From the NCBI RefSeq assembly GCF_014196625.1, contig NZ_JACIDZ010000009.1, positions 124,001 through 188,000 on the forward strand: a DNA stretch of 64,000 nucleotides. Direction: 5' to 3'. Every line of letters starts with the position of its first letter. Positions within the stretch are counted from its first letter, which is position 1. The translations under genes and the position numbers were made by a program. This document shows positions 7,853-16,315 of this stretch, piece by piece. The notes beneath the pieces were generated by a model. The model saw only the letters and a list, made by a program, of their open reading frames with translations, was not told the DNA's origin and made no database searches. The stretch is from Martelella radicis. Its GTDB lineage: Bacteria > Pseudomonadota > Alphaproteobacteria > Rhizobiales > Rhizobiaceae.

Positions 7853-9401
7853 CGTCCAGACCGTCCAGCAGCGCCGCCTGGCCGGCCAGATGCGACACCA
7901 TCATGGCCGACGCCATCGCCTTCGCCAGTTCCTCGTCCTTCAGGTCGAGCTTCGCCAGACGTTGGGCCGCATCCTCAAGGCTGGTTGCCTGGTTGAGCGC
8001 CGTCCGGATGGTATCGATCTGGCCGTCGAGAATGGCGGCCGCTTCCGCCTCGAGGCGATCGGTCAGATGCTCGACGTCGTCGCGGTCGGGTTTGCGGGCA
8101 TGCGCCGAAGTTTCGAACAGCCGGTCAACCGCCTGGCGCGCAGTCATCTTTAAGGGAGCCGCTTCCGGCCGTCCCCCGACAGTCTCCTCGTCGCCTTCCG
8201 GCGCGGGTGCGCCGAGCCGGGACCGCACGAAATTGGCGGGCAGCTTCAGCCCGTTGCGGGCGAAGATATCGAAGGCGTTCGCGAACTCGCCAAGCGGCAC
8301 TTCATCCGGACGGCCGATCGACAACGTCGGATAGTGATCCTGCGGCCCGAACTTGAAGGCGATCATGTTGCGCACGAGCTGCAGGTTGAGCGTCGTTGAA
8401 AGATCGAGCGCGTCCGAGCGCTCGATGTCTTCCTGCACTTCGCGGTGTTCCTGGCTGACCGCATGGCCGCCCGAGATCGCGTCCGTCGTCGTCGTCTGGC
8501 CAAGCACGAGCTTGGAGACCTGCCGGTCGTACCAGTCGACGCGCTTTTCGAACATGTCGGTGGAGGCCGACTTCGAGCCGACCTCCTGAAACGCGATCTC
8601 CATGGATCGCGGAATGATCGCTGCGCAGTCGCCGGCGATCTGGCTGACCGCCTTCCAGAGGATGTCCTTTTGCTCTTCGGTGGCATTGCTGTCGTATTTG
8701 CCGACACGGATCGGCTGACCGTAGTTCTGACAGAAGATCGCCCAGTCCTTAAGCGTGAAGTTTTTGAACATCCAGCCCCAGGCGGCGACGCGGGCGATCC
8801 CGGATTTGACCGTCAGCCCGGACTTTGCCTTGGAGCGATGGATGATGAACTTCGCAGGATCGAGATCGACAAGCCCGGCCGCCTCGCGCAGCATCAGGGT
8901 TTCGCCGTCGTCGCGGTCGAAATCGAAGAAGGTTGGCGGTCGCCAGATCAGCTTGCCCGGCGTCCAGCTGCCGACCGAGGTCTTCCATTCGATCTCCATG
9001 ACCGAAAAACCCTTGCCGATCGCGTCGAGCATGTCGAACAGGCTGGAGCGCAATACGCCGTCGTCGATCCAGCTCTGCAGGTATTCCGCATGTTTCTTGT
9101 GGTCGGCGGCATCGGATGCGGCATTGACGGTGATCGGCAGCTGCGCGACCGAACGCTTGCGGGTGGCAAGCACGGCCAGATAATGCGGGTCGCGCTCCTC
9201 CATGTTTTCGGCAAGCTCGAAATAGGCCAACGGATCTCCGTTTGCCGCCGCGCGCAGGATCCGCGCCAGCCTCTGCGGCGTCAGTCCGTCGGCCTGGTCG
9301 TTGCCATAGGGGTCGCGCACCGTGCCCGTCTTGCCCGTCGCCACATGCTCGGTGAGCTGCCTGCCGTTGATCACGCGGTTCAGAAAATCTCTCAAAGCCA
9401 T
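7839..9401 (-). CDS. Portal protein (Mu gp29-like, DUF935)
   Basis: A 520-residue protein of the DUF935 portal family. The region LTPQRLARILRAAANGDPLA, then MEERDPHYLAVLATRKRSVA near residues 60-90, is diagnostic, as are VSRMEIEW-like residues around 135 (GFSVMEIEWK) and NYGQPIRVGKYD around 230. The portal ring at the head vertex is the channel for DNA packaging and ejection. It directly follows the large terminase gene (2 bp gap), as in Mu. Confidence 0.9.
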   Translation of the reverse strand: MALRDFLNRVINGRQLTEHVATGKTGTVRDPYGNDQADGLTPQRLARILRAAANGDPLAYFELAENMEERDPHYLAVLATRKRSVAQLPITVNAASDAADHKKHAEYLQSWIDDGVLRSSLFDMLDAIGKGFSVMEIEWKTSVGSWTPGKLIWRPPTFFDFDRDDGETLMLREAAGLVDLDPAKFIIHRSKAKSGLTVKSGIARVAAWGWMFKNFTLKDWAIFCQNYGQPIRVGKYDSNATEEQKDILWKAVSQIAGDCAAIIPRSMEIAFQEVGSKSASTDMFEKRVDWYDRQVSKLVLGQTTTTDAISGGHAVSQEHREVQEDIERSDALDLSTTLNLQLVRNMIAFKFGPQDHYPTLSIGRPDEVPLGEFANAFDIFARNGLKLPANFVRSRLGAPAPEGDEETVGGRPEAAPLKMTARQAVDRLFETSAHARKPDRDDVEHLTDRLEAEAAAILDGQIDTIRTALNQATSLEDAAQRLAKLDLKDEELAKAMASAMMVSHLAGQAALLDGLDDERK

Positions 9402-9403
9402 CT

Positions 9404-10840
9404 CTAAAGCCTCCCGCGCAAACCGGAATGAAAGGACCGCCCGCCGTCATCGTCGGCGTCGGCCGAGGGAAACAGTGGTCGCGCTGAGGGACGCGAGGCA
9501 GAGCGATAGCCGTATTCGGCCCGCTCGCCGCTGGCCGCCTCGATCGCGAGTGCCAGCCCCCAAAAGCGGTCGGCGTGGCCGTCCGGCGTCCGTTCCGCCG
9601 TGAAGCGGATATTGCCGGCCGCCGACACCTGTTTCGTCACCGATCGCAGATCAGACCGAACATGCTTGTCGTAGGGGATGCGAAGCCTGCGGTCCTCCAT
9701 CTGAGAGCGGACGGGATAGGCCAGCGCCTCCTTGACATGCGAGGTGAAGGTCACGGCTTCGACGGCATATTCGCCGAACCTGTCCTGAGCGTCGTCGGCC
9801 CAGCCGATGCCGAGACCCGTTGCATCAAAGCATGATCGCCCGCAGCGCTCGATCCACGGCCAGATGACCGCCTCCTGCGCCGACTTGCTCATGTTCTTCA
9901 GGGTCTCGACATGGCGCGTGTAGAGCACATCGCCAAGCTTTTCCAAGACCCAAAGCACGGTCAGGTCATGCTTTCGTCCGATATCGACGCCGGCGTACAA
10001 CGTGCCGCCTTCACACTGCGTCCAGTCGGTGTGCGTTGGATATTCGCATGCTGCTATCAGATCGTATTCGAGGAAAGCCGCGTCGTCGTCGGCCGGCTGA
10101 CACATGTATTCCTGCAGGAAGCTTTCCTCGTCGGCCGCGCCGGACCTGACCCAGTCGAAATAGTCGGCCTCGGTCATCTCCTGGCGCTCGTCATCGAGCG
10201 GAAGGGATTGCTGCAGCTTGTAGAGAAACCCGTCCTTCAGCGCATCCTCAAGCGTGACGGTGTGAAGGCTGATGCCTTTCGGATTTCCGCTTTCATTGAT
10301 TTCGCGGACGAGCTGGTTGAAGAAATTGTGCGAGCCGCGATGGGTCGAGATGACTTCGAGCTGGCCGCCCCAGGTGATGCCCGGATAGGCAATCGACCAC
10401 AGCTTGCGCGGATCCGGGTGAAGGGCGAACTCGTCGAGCACGCGGCCGCCGCGTTTGCCCGCCTGGGCATCGGCATTCGAACTCATGGAATAGATTGAGC
10501 GTTCCGAAAGGAACTTGAGGACGCGCGCCGTGTGCTTCTTTTCGAGGTCGATGACCTGCTCGCCCATGTCGCGAGCGGCAAGGTCGAGGATCCGCGCCCA
10601 AAGCTTGCAGTCCTCGATAAAGAGGATCGCCTGCATCTCGTCGCGCGACGACACCCACTGATCGTGCCGCGCGGTCTCGACGGCGGTGCGCGAAACCGTG
10701 GCATAGGCCGTCGACCAGGACAGCCCGATCTGGCGCCCTTTTTCCATCAGCTTCAGCCGCGACTTGTCGCCGATCCAGCGCGCCTGGTAGGGCAGGAAAA
10801 TTGCACTCGGGTTCTCGGGTATGATCTGCGCGCGCCCCAT
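9404..10840 (-). CDS. Terminase large subunit (Mu gp28-like)
   Basis: A 478-residue protein. The N-terminal ATPase part has KLMEKGRQIGLSWSTAYATV (residues about 31-50; the GRQIGLSWS segment serves as the Walker A-like motif), and VLDEFALHPDP near 135 as Walker B. The C-terminal nuclease part begins near 285 with GVDIGRKHDLTVLWVLEKLG. This motor packages DNA into the prohead. The start overlaps the stop of the small terminase gene (ATGA at 10840). Confidence 0.9.
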   Translation of the reverse strand: MGRAQIIPENPSAIFLPYQARWIGDKSRLKLMEKGRQIGLSWSTAYATVSRTAVETARHDQWVSSRDEMQAILFIEDCKLWARILDLAARDMGEQVIDLEKKHTARVLKFLSERSIYSMSSNADAQAGKRGGRVLDEFALHPDPRKLWSIAYPGITWGGQLEVISTHRGSHNFFNQLVREINESGNPKGISLHTVTLEDALKDGFLYKLQQSLPLDDERQEMTEADYFDWVRSGAADEESFLQEYMCQPADDDAAFLEYDLIAACEYPTHTDWTQCEGGTLYAGVDIGRKHDLTVLWVLEKLGDVLYTRHVETLKNMSKSAQEAVIWPWIERCGRSCFDATGLGIGWADDAQDRFGEYAVEAVTFTSHVKEALAYPVRSQMEDRRLRIPYDKHVRSDLRSVTKQVSAAGNIRFTAERTPDGHADRFWGLALAIEAASGERAEYGYRSASRPSARPLFPSADADDDGGRSFHSGLRGRL

Positions 10841-11400
10841 CAGATCGCTCCCAGCTGGCGATTGATCTCCGAAAGCACGTCTTCCGAAATGCCTGCCTTG
10901 CGCGCGACTTTGGTCGCTTCTCCGACTGCCTTTTCAAGCTTGGCCTTTGCTTCAGCCTCGGCCTTGCGGCGCAGCTCGGCCGAGCCGTTCTGCGCGGCGA
11001 TGATATCCTTGTAGGCGCGGGCCAGCTCCATCGCGTTCTTCGGGTTCAGACCGTCGCCGTCGAGCAGATCGTCGATCAGGGTCTTGAGGAATTCGCCCAG
11101 GACAACGTCATCCTTGGCGATCCTGTCCGGTGTGAGCTTGTCGGCGATCCCGGCATAGACGTGGCGACGTTCCTCAAGCTGCATGGCGCGCTTGGCCAGC
11201 CGCGCCGAACGCCGATAGAAGGCCGACTTTGAAACCGGGTCGATCCCCTTGACGGCGAGGCGGTCGTTGAACTCGAAAAGAATGTCGGCGGTCGATCGGC
11301 GGCGCTCATTGAGCTGACCGACAGCCCAGATCACATCGTCCTGCGCCTCATCCGGCAACAGGTCGAGACTGTTGAGGCGGCCACGTCCTTTCTGAGACAT
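10840..11400 (-). CDS. Terminase small subunit (Mu gp27-like, DUF3486)
   Basis: A 186-residue protein starting MSQKGRGRLNSLDLLPDEAQ, the typical opening of DUF3486. An N-terminal helix-turn-helix-like region (residues 10-70) is followed by long helices with a charged coiled-coil segment (residues 135-165). It is thought to recognise phage DNA for the large subunit, encoded immediately downstream with an overlapping stop/start. Confidence 0.85.
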   Translation of the reverse strand: MSQKGRGRLNSLDLLPDEAQDDVIWAVGQLNERRRSTADILFEFNDRLAVKGIDPVSKSAFYRRSARLAKRAMQLEERRHVYAGIADKLTPDRIAKDDVVLGEFLKTLIDDLLDGDGLNPKNAMELARAYKDIIAAQNGSAELRRKAEAEAKAKLEKAVGEATKVARKAGISEDVLSEINRQLGAI

Positions 11401-11403
11401 GAG

Positions 11404-11700
11404 TTAAACCCCCGGTGACGGCCGGTCGATGCCTTCGATGACGGAACGCCGCTCGACATGATCAAGCCCCGCGCGGGTGATGGACGCGATGAGCACCGTT
11501 CCGGCCTCGATCACGGTGACGGCCCCCAGCTCCTCCAGCTTCCGGATTTGCGTACGGACATAGTCGCGGCTGCGGTTGTGACCGAAGGTGCGCAACAAGG
11601 TTGTCAGCAGCGTTTCGTTCAGCGTGCCGTCGGTTTCCATGGCAAGGCCGCGCAGAATAATCAGCCGTGCATCGCGCGCGGAAAATTCCTCGAAACTCAT
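11404..11700 (-). CDS. VpaChn25_0724-type winged-helix phage protein (gp26 position)
   Basis: A 98-residue protein that starts MSFEEFSARDARLIILRGLA and contains SRDYVRTQIRKLEELGAVTV, a winged helix-turn-helix arrangement. It is of the small phage protein type found between the DUF2730 and DUF3486 genes of Mu-like phages. The role is unknown; DNA binding in packaging or late regulation is plausible. It overlaps the end of the upstream DUF2730 gene by 4 bp. Confidence 0.7.
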   Translation of the reverse strand: MSFEEFSARDARLIILRGLAMETDGTLNETLLTTLLRTFGHNRSRDYVRTQIRKLEELGAVTVIEAGTVLIASITRAGLDHVERRSVIEGIDRPSPGV

Positions 11701-12035
11701 GCGCCTTCACCCCGCTTTCTCAGATAGTTGTCGATACGATCGACGGTCATCGAAATGCGCCCAACCGCCTGTCCGGTGGACTGCACCGTCCCTTCCAGTC
11801 CCTTCAGCGAGAGGGCGAGCTGATTGAGCTCGTCCTTACCGGGGAGCTGCTTGATTTCGCTTTCGACGCGAAGCGTACGGCGGTCGAGCTTGGCCAACTC
11901 GCTCTCAAGCGTTTCCAGCTTCGCACTGTTACCTTTCGCTCGGGCGGTCAGCACCGAATGCACAAACGAGCCGATCGAGATCAATAGCGATAGCGCGGTC
12001 AGCAAGGGCAACATGGTTCCGACTTCAATCACCAT
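11697..12035 (-). CDS. DUF2730 phage membrane protein (Mu gp25-like)
   Basis: A 112-residue protein with one N-terminal membrane segment (TMLPLLTALSLLISIGSFVH, residues 7-26) followed by a coiled coil (SAKLETLESELAKLDRRTLR and onward). This is the layout of DUF2730 proteins of Mu-like phages, encoded between the lysis genes and the terminase genes. The role is unknown. Its start overlaps the outer spanin gene by 11 bp. Confidence 0.75.
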   Translation of the reverse strand: MVIEVGTMLPLLTALSLLISIGSFVHSVLTARAKGNSAKLETLESELAKLDRRTLRVESEIKQLPGKDELNQLALSLKGLEGTVQSTGQAVGRISMTVDRIDNYLRKRGEGA

Positions 12036-12324
12036 GATCCGCCTCCATGCTTTCCGGCGCGGCGTCGACCGCGTTGACGGCGGCAGCGCGGCGGCTTTCG
12101 CAGGTCTTGAGGTTCACGCGATCAGCGCCCCAGAGCGACACCACCTGGGCCTCGCTTAGGCCGCCCTCATCGGGCAGTTTCTCGGGCGCGGCGCATGGCT
12201 TGCGGGCCTCATCCGGCAGCACCGGCTTGATCAGTTCGGTTATCACCACAGGCTCGTCAGTAGGGGAGGATGCGCACGCGCTCAGGGCTAAGGCCGCAAG
12301 CACCGCCGCCAGGCAAAGCCGCAT
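12025..12324 (-). CDS. Outer-membrane spanin lipoprotein (Rz1-like)
   Basis: From the ATG at 12324 the 99-residue product begins MRLCLAAVLAALALSACASS: a lipoprotein signal with lipobox LSAC and predicted lipidated Cys17. The mature part is Pro-rich and short, as in Rz1-type outer spanins, which join with Rz to fuse the two membranes at lysis. It overlaps the end of the Rz-like gene by 68 bp in another frame, the classic nested spanin arrangement. A longer reading of the frame to 12507 lacks a signal sequence and was rejected. Confidence 0.78.
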   Translation of the reverse strand: MRLCLAAVLAALALSACASSPTDEPVVITELIKPVLPDEARKPCAAPEKLPDEGGLSEAQVVSLWGADRVNLKTCESRRAAAVNAVDAAPESMEADHGD

Positions 12325-12634
12325 TCGCTTTCTCCATTTGCTCGATTTCAATTTGGGCCGCATTCTCGGCCGCCCGGATTTGCTGACCGGCAAGGATGAC
12401 GGCGCGATACTGGGCGGCAACGGCTTCCTGCTTGGCGGCATTCGCCTCGGCGATCTTGCCTTTCCAGAACGAATCCCGCTCGGCCTTGACCGAGGCAACG
12501 CGATCATCGATCAGGTCAGAGACCTTGCCAACCGCCATGCACGCCGAGATGCCGCCGACTGCTATTAGAAGCGCCGCGAGGAGCCACGGCGCTGTCTTCT
12601 TCGTGAAAAAGGCGGCAAGTAACGCTTGCATCAC
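12257..12634 (-). CDS. Inner-membrane spanin (Rz-like)
   Basis: A 125-residue protein with an N-terminal membrane segment (APWLLAALLIAVGGISACMA, residues 14-33) and a long charged helical region (residues 40-105, for example DSFWKGKIAEANAAKQEAVA). This is the architecture of an inner spanin. The partner Rz1-like lipoprotein gene begins inside its 3' end. The gene overlaps the upstream holin candidate by 4 bp, placing it in the lysis cassette. Confidence 0.75.
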   Translation of the reverse strand: MMQALLAAFFTKKTAPWLLAALLIAVGGISACMAVGKVSDLIDDRVASVKAERDSFWKGKIAEANAAKQEAVAAQYRAVILAGQQIRAAENAAQIEIEQMEKANAALPGGGACGLSPERVRILPY

Positions 12635-12888
12635 GAGCCTCCCGGTCGGTCCGGGGGGGACTTCGCAATGGTGCGCATATCCAGCGATCCAAATCCCCGG
12701 TGGATGCCGAGCAAAGCAAGGATCACACCCACCATTGTCGGAATGACAGTGGTGATGAGCGTCATCGTGCCATTTGGCGTCTGAACAGCAGCGACCACGA
12801 TCACGAAAATCACCAGCCAGGCGCAGCCGAGCGATGCGCCGATGTAGAGCTTAGAAGATTTGTATTGCGGCTTGCGGATCATCCTCAC
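12631..12888 (-). CDS. Holin candidate, two membrane segments
   Basis: An 85-residue protein with two predicted membrane segments, residues 15-36 (LYIGASLGCAWLVIFVIVVA) and 43-62 (TLITTVIPTMVGVILALLGI), and a short hydrophilic tail. It lies between the endolysin and the spanin genes, so I infer a holin or a related lysis membrane protein. No family-specific motif was recognised. Confidence 0.6.
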   Translation of the reverse strand: MRMIRKPQYKSSKLYIGASLGCAWLVIFVIVVAAVQTPNGTMTLITTVIPTMVGVILALLGIHRGFGSLDMRTIAKSPPDRPGGS

Positions 12889-12891
12889 ACC

Positions 12892-13593
12892 TCAGGCCGC
12901 CAGCGCCAGATACGGCGCCTTGCCGGAAAGCGCTCTGTCCATCTCGTCGCGCGTCTGCGGGCCGACGACGCCATCGGCGACGATGCCGCGCAGCTTCTGG
13001 AACCAGATGGTGACGATCTCGATCGTGTGGTCGAATGTGTCGGTCGGCTGGACGGGCCATTTGTGATCGATCATGTGACGATAGCGACCGAGCTGATCGA
13101 CCCAGGCGGCGACGGCCGGACCATGATCGCCGCGCTGGAGCATCTCGTCGGCCGGCGTCCAGGCAACGCTGTTATCGGGGAAAAGATAGCCGTATTCAGC
13201 GCGCGCATCGAAACAGGGGCACGCCTTCCCTTTGTCATAGTCGTTGTGTCCGCTGATCTTCCGGATATTGAATCGGTCGCGAAGATCGACGATCTCGGCG
13301 ATCAGCGCTTCCTTCTGTTCGGATGTACGCGTGTCCGCGGCATGTTTCATGTCGACGCTCATCCCGCCCACATAGACAACGCCAATGGTGCCGGTGTTGT
13401 GACCCTTCACATGCGCACCGATCTGCTCGATCGGCCGCCCGGCTTCGCGCAGCCCGTTCAGATGCACAATGCGGTGATAACCGACGCCCGAGAAACCACG
13501 CGCCAGATGCCACGTGTTGATCTCGGCGACACTCACCGGCCGACCAGCCGGCGTCGCTGTGCAATGAATACAGATTTCGTTGATCGGTCGCAT
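12892..13593 (-). CDS. Endolysin: amidase_2-type with peptidoglycan-binding domain
   Basis: From the ATG at 13593 (GACGGGGCGAAAATGTA upstream) the product is 233 residues. It begins MRPINEICIHCTATPAGRPV; the HCTAT, GVGYHRI and CPCFDA motifs supply the expected zinc ligands of N-acetylmuramoyl-L-alanine amidases. The C-terminal part (GDHGPAVAAWVDQLG to DGVVGPQTRDEMDRAL) resembles a peptidoglycan-binding helical domain. It heads the lysis cassette. Starts at 13647 and 13623 are possible but lack a better ribosome-binding site. Confidence 0.88.
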   Translation of the reverse strand: MRPINEICIHCTATPAGRPVSVAEINTWHLARGFSGVGYHRIVHLNGLREAGRPIEQIGAHVKGHNTGTIGVVYVGGMSVDMKHAADTRTSEQKEALIAEIVDLRDRFNIRKISGHNDYDKGKACPCFDARAEYGYLFPDNSVAWTPADEMLQRGDHGPAVAAWVDQLGRYRHMIDHKWPVQPTDTFDHTIEIVTIWFQKLRGIVADGVVGPQTRDEMDRALSGKAPYLALAA

Positions 13594-13677
13594 TACATTT
13601 TCGCCCCGTCTCACAGTGGTCATTTCGACTTCGAGAAGTGAGGGCAAGCTAGGCGCTAAGGCGTCGCCGTGGTCATA

Positions 13678-13691
13678 CCTCCAGTTGGAGG
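13678..13691. promoter_or_regulatory. CCTCCA-GT-TGGAGG palindrome upstream of lysis/late genes
   Basis: A perfect 6-bp inverted repeat with a 2-bp centre lies between the Mor-like activator gene (ends at 13698) and the endolysin start (13593), about 85 bp upstream of the endolysin. Mor/C family activators bind short dyads upstream of middle and late promoters in Mu. I infer this as a candidate activator site; it could instead be a short hairpin ending the early transcript. Confidence 0.4.
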
Positions 13692-13697
13692 CTTGAC

Positions 13698-14081
13698 CTA
13701 AAACAGGTCCATTTGACGGCTAGGTTTCTTGGGCTTGGGCGCGCGCGGCGATGACTTCAAAAGCTTGTACACGCCGCTTTCGCTCATGCCAAGACGCCGC
13801 GCAATGTCCGCCTGGGAGAGACCTTGCAGGCGGTATTGGTCAGCCCGCCACCGCCGTGCCAGCGGCACCTTGATGTACTCGCCGGCGTAGGCATTGGAAA
13901 GCCGCGTGAGGATCTCCGCGCCAAGGCCTTCCTTGTCGTTGGATCGCTCGGGCTCGTGCGGCACATAGAAGCGGATGCCGCCGACGCGCTCGACAATCTT
14001 CAGGAAATCGGCATCGCCCAGCATCGCGCGCAGCTCCGCTTCCATGTCGCGCCGATCATCCTGGAATTCATCATCGAACAT
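13698..14081 (-). CDS. Mor/C-family transcription activator
   Basis: A 127-residue protein. Residues 34-41 (GGIRFYVP) match the first strand motif of the Mor domain, and LSQADIARRLGMSESGVYKL (residues 88-107) is a clear helix-turn-helix. This family switches on middle or late transcription in Mu-like phages. It lies last in the early gene run and just upstream of the lysis genes, which is the Mu position of mor/C. The C-terminal tail is basic and Pro-rich. Confidence 0.82.
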   Translation of the reverse strand: MFDDEFQDDRRDMEAELRAMLGDADFLKIVERVGGIRFYVPHEPERSNDKEGLGAEILTRLSNAYAGEYIKVPLARRWRADQYRLQGLSQADIARRLGMSESGVYKLLKSSPRAPKPKKPSRQMDLF

Positions 14082-14280
14082 GATGGCCTCCAGCTTTGAT
14101 TTCGCACTGGATCATCTCGGTCGTCACGATCGCCAGCTCATAGGCCAGCCCGGCGCGTCTGCGGCTTTGCGGCGGCAGAGCGTGAAGACGCTTCAAGAGC
14201 GCGTCACGGCGCTCCTGAAGCCTCCTCAGGTTCTCCCGGTTCTCGGTGACGGAAAAAAGCGGCAGGTCGGAAGCGCTCAT
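14071..14280 (-). CDS. Small early phage protein, unknown
   Basis: A 69-residue protein from the ATG at 14280 (ATGA overlap with the upstream gene's stop), starting MSASDLPLFSVTENRENLRR. It is helical and rich in Arg and Leu, with no recognised domain. It overlaps the Mor-like gene by 11 bp, so the two are probably co-translated. Confidence 0.6.
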   Translation of the reverse strand: MSASDLPLFSVTENRENLRRLQERRDALLKRLHALPPQSRRRAGLAYELAIVTTEMIQCEIKAGGHHVR

Positions 14281-14543
14281 AGCAGTTCCTTCCGCTTCGG
14301 CCATGCCGGCCATTCGCGCTTCAGGCAGGTCACGACGCGGTCGCCTTCCAGGACGAACTTGACGCCGTCATCGATGACCGCGCTTGCGCCATAGCGAACG
14401 CCCTCCCGGCAGGCGTCGCGGATAATCTCGCGCAGCGCCTCGACATCCACGCCGTGCCGGCGCTCGATATAGCGCAGCACGGCGTGATCACTGACAAGGG
14501 CGATCTCAAAGCCGGTGGTCGGCATAGGGGAAGACGGCTTCAT
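14277..14543 (-). CDS. Small early phage protein, unknown
   Basis: An 88-residue protein containing LVSDHAVLRYIERRHGVDVE and a beta-rich second half (ASAVIDDGVKFVLEGDRVVT). The pattern S-x-H-x-x-x-R-x-x-x-R resembles small toxin-like or DUF4258-like folds, but I do not claim that assignment. It overlaps both neighbours by 4 bp in the early run. Confidence 0.6.
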   Translation of the reverse strand: MKPSSPMPTTGFEIALVSDHAVLRYIERRHGVDVEALREIIRDACREGVRYGASAVIDDGVKFVLEGDRVVTCLKREWPAWPKRKELL

Positions 14544-14743
14544 GACAAAAGCCTTTCAATGTCTTTGGCCAAACTGGAAAGCGAGATGTGCCATGTCACG
14601 CTCATGTCCTCATCGAGCGAATAGGTCATGGCGTCACCGCCGTCGCTGCGATCTACAGGCACGTCAGCGTCCTCAAATGCTTTGACCAGCGCCTCCTCGA
14701 TGAGCCTGACGCGGCGAAGCCTTTCTCTGACGTCATCCATCAC
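14540..14743 (-). CDS. Small early phage protein, unknown
   Basis: A 67-residue acidic, helical protein (MMDDVRERLRRVRLIEEALV at its start). It has no recognised domain. Its start overlaps the GemA gene stop by 4 bp, at a junction that shares the recurring ribosome-binding sequence of this early operon. Confidence 0.55.
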   Translation of the reverse strand: MMDDVRERLRRVRLIEEALVKAFEDADVPVDRSDGGDAMTYSLDEDMSVTWHISLSSLAKDIERLLS

Positions 14744-15402
14744 GCACCAGCCTTTCGGGCGCGGATGCGCTTGCCAAGCTCGTTGGAGATCAGCCGCCAG
14801 TCGGCAGGCTTCAGCAATCCGAGCGGTGTCGACAACCTCTCAATTCCAGCGATTTTCAGAGCTTCCGCTGCAAAGCCTTTCGTGTCCGGATAGAGCTCGG
14901 CCTCCGGCTCAAGCTTGCGCCATTGCGCCCAGCAGACCTTGGCAATGTCGGACTGAAGCCACTCTTGCCCCTGCGAGTTTCCGTAACTCACGCGGCCTTC
15001 ACGCTTTATCCAGGACTTGAGCGCTTCGATAGCCTTCGAGGCATCCCCGCCGTCCGTGAGGAAACGCGTGTGGTCGATGCCCGTCTGGCGCTTCACGAAG
15101 GCGAGCAGCGCCGCGTCGTCGCGGTTGTCGACGATGCCGAGGTTCCAGGCGGCAATCCAGAGTGCCTGAAGCTTGGGCGCAAACTTACCGGTGAGCTTCT
15201 TGCGGCCGTCCGGACGGTGCTCGGAAGCCTTTGACGAAAAGCCTTCATTTCGAAAGACGGTCAGAACCTTTTGTCGCTCGGGCTCGGACATATCCCGAGC
15301 AGAACTCTTTCCGGTGATATGCGCGAGCTTGGCGCGATAGGTTTCGTCATCGAGACCAAGCTGCTTCTTGGCAACATGCATCGCCGCGATTGACTTGCTC
15401 AT
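14740..15402 (-). CDS. GemA/gp16-like early protein (DUF1018)
   Basis: From the ATG at 15402 (GGAGAG 8 bases upstream) the product is 220 residues, beginning MSKSIAAMHVAKKQLGLDDE. The following DMSEPERQKVLTVFRNEGF and KLTGKFAPKLQALWIAAWNL segments are characteristic of the GemA/gp16 regulatory family of Mu-like phages. Mu GemA affects host gene expression and DNA supercoiling. The gene sits between Gam and Mor, as expected. Confidence 0.85.
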   Translation of the reverse strand: MSKSIAAMHVAKKQLGLDDETYRAKLAHITGKSSARDMSEPERQKVLTVFRNEGFSSKASEHRPDGRKKLTGKFAPKLQALWIAAWNLGIVDNRDDAALLAFVKRQTGIDHTRFLTDGGDASKAIEALKSWIKREGRVSYGNSQGQEWLQSDIAKVCWAQWRKLEPEAELYPDTKGFAAEALKIAGIERLSTPLGLLKPADWRLISNELGKRIRARKAGA

Positions 15403-15632
15403 GCCGCTCTCCTTGCTTCCTGGACAATGTGGTTGGAGGCAACGACTGACGGCGAAGGGCACGGATGGGTGCAGGCAAAAAAGCCGTCAATGCGCTCGAA
15501 AACCGCGCCGCAGAGGTATGAACGGGCATGGCGGTTCGTCTCGGCCGAGCCGACAGCGCCGCTTTCCCATCTGCCGCAAACGGGGCAGCGCTGGAAGCGT
15601 TCGGTGGCGAAATAGACTGCTATCGCATTCAT
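15399..15632 (-). CDS. Small zinc-ribbon-like early phage protein
   Basis: A 77-residue protein with a CPVC pair at residues 16-19 and further Cys at 41, 54 and 58, suggesting a metal-binding fold. Start MNAIAVYFATERFQRCPVCG. It overlaps GemA by 4 bp and the DUF2786 gene by 4 bp. The function is unknown. Confidence 0.6.
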   Translation of the reverse strand: MNAIAVYFATERFQRCPVCGRWESGAVGSAETNRHARSYLCGAVFERIDGFFACTHPCPSPSVVASNHIVQEARRAA

Positions 15633-16315
15633 GCCGCACCTGCCTTTCCGGCAATGGCTTTCGGTCCACTGGAAGCGTTGACGCCGTGGGCAAGGTTCAC
15701 GTTGTTGCCGGCGAGATAGCCGAGGGTTGCGATGTTGCCGTTTTTAACCGCACCGGGGCGCTGGCGGACAGCGACCGTATCGGGATAGCGTTCGGCCAGC
15801 GCGCGTTCAGCATCGCTCATCGCGTCTTCTGACACGGTGTCCGCGAAGAGCGCGCTAAGCCGGACACCGAGGCGCACAACCATGCCGGCCGTGAAATCAT
15901 AGACGGCCTGACGTTTGGTTTTCTGTTTGCGCAGCCGGGTGTAGTTCGGGGTCTTTTTGAACTCGCGAACGGCGCGGTCGATCGCACGGTCGAGAACGAC
16001 GAACAGGTAGGTGGCGATCTCCGGACCGGGCGCGCGACCGACAAAGGTTCTGTGATCGCCGTCGATATCACCCACAAGCGTTGCTGTGTTGGTCAACCGG
16101 GCCAAATCGCGCCAGAGGCGATCGCGGATCGAGGCACCGTGGGTTTTGGCCTTCACCGAATCCTGACTGATTTCGATATCGAGTTCCGACAGGTCGTATT
16201 CCCGCATCAGGCTCGCGGCCTTTTCAGCCGCCGCTATGGCTTCCTGTTCGGTGCAGCCCCGATCGGTCGTCTTCTGGCGAAGCGCGGCGATACGGCGTTT
16301 GATGCTCTCGCTCAT
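15629..16315 (-). CDS. DUF2786-domain early phage protein
   Basis: From the ATG at 16315 the product is 228 residues. The first 45 (IKRRIAALRQKTTDRGCTEQ, EAIAAAEKAASLMREYDLSE) form a DUF2786 domain, a small helical unit common in phage and host proteins of unknown function. The remainder is helical and basic. The tail reads AIAGKAGAA, a reading of the next gene's ribosome-binding site. The start overlaps the stop of the zinc-finger gene (ATGA). Confidence 0.75.
   Translation of the reverse strand: MSESIKRRIAALRQKTTDRGCTEQEAIAAAEKAASLMREYDLSELDIEISQDSVKAKTHGASIRDRLWRDLARLTNTATLVGDIDGDHRTFVGRAPGPEIATYLFVVLDRAIDRAVREFKKTPNYTRLRKQKTKRQAVYDFTAGMVVRLGVRLSALFADTVSEDAMSDAERALAERYPDTVAVRQRPGAVKNGNIATLGYLAGNNVNLAHGVNASSGPKAIAGKAGAA

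Noticed and set aside
12325-12507. Longer N-terminus for the outer spanin
   Set aside because: It overlaps the inner spanin frame, is Arg/Pro/Ser-rich and would bury the lipoprotein signal that begins at 12324.
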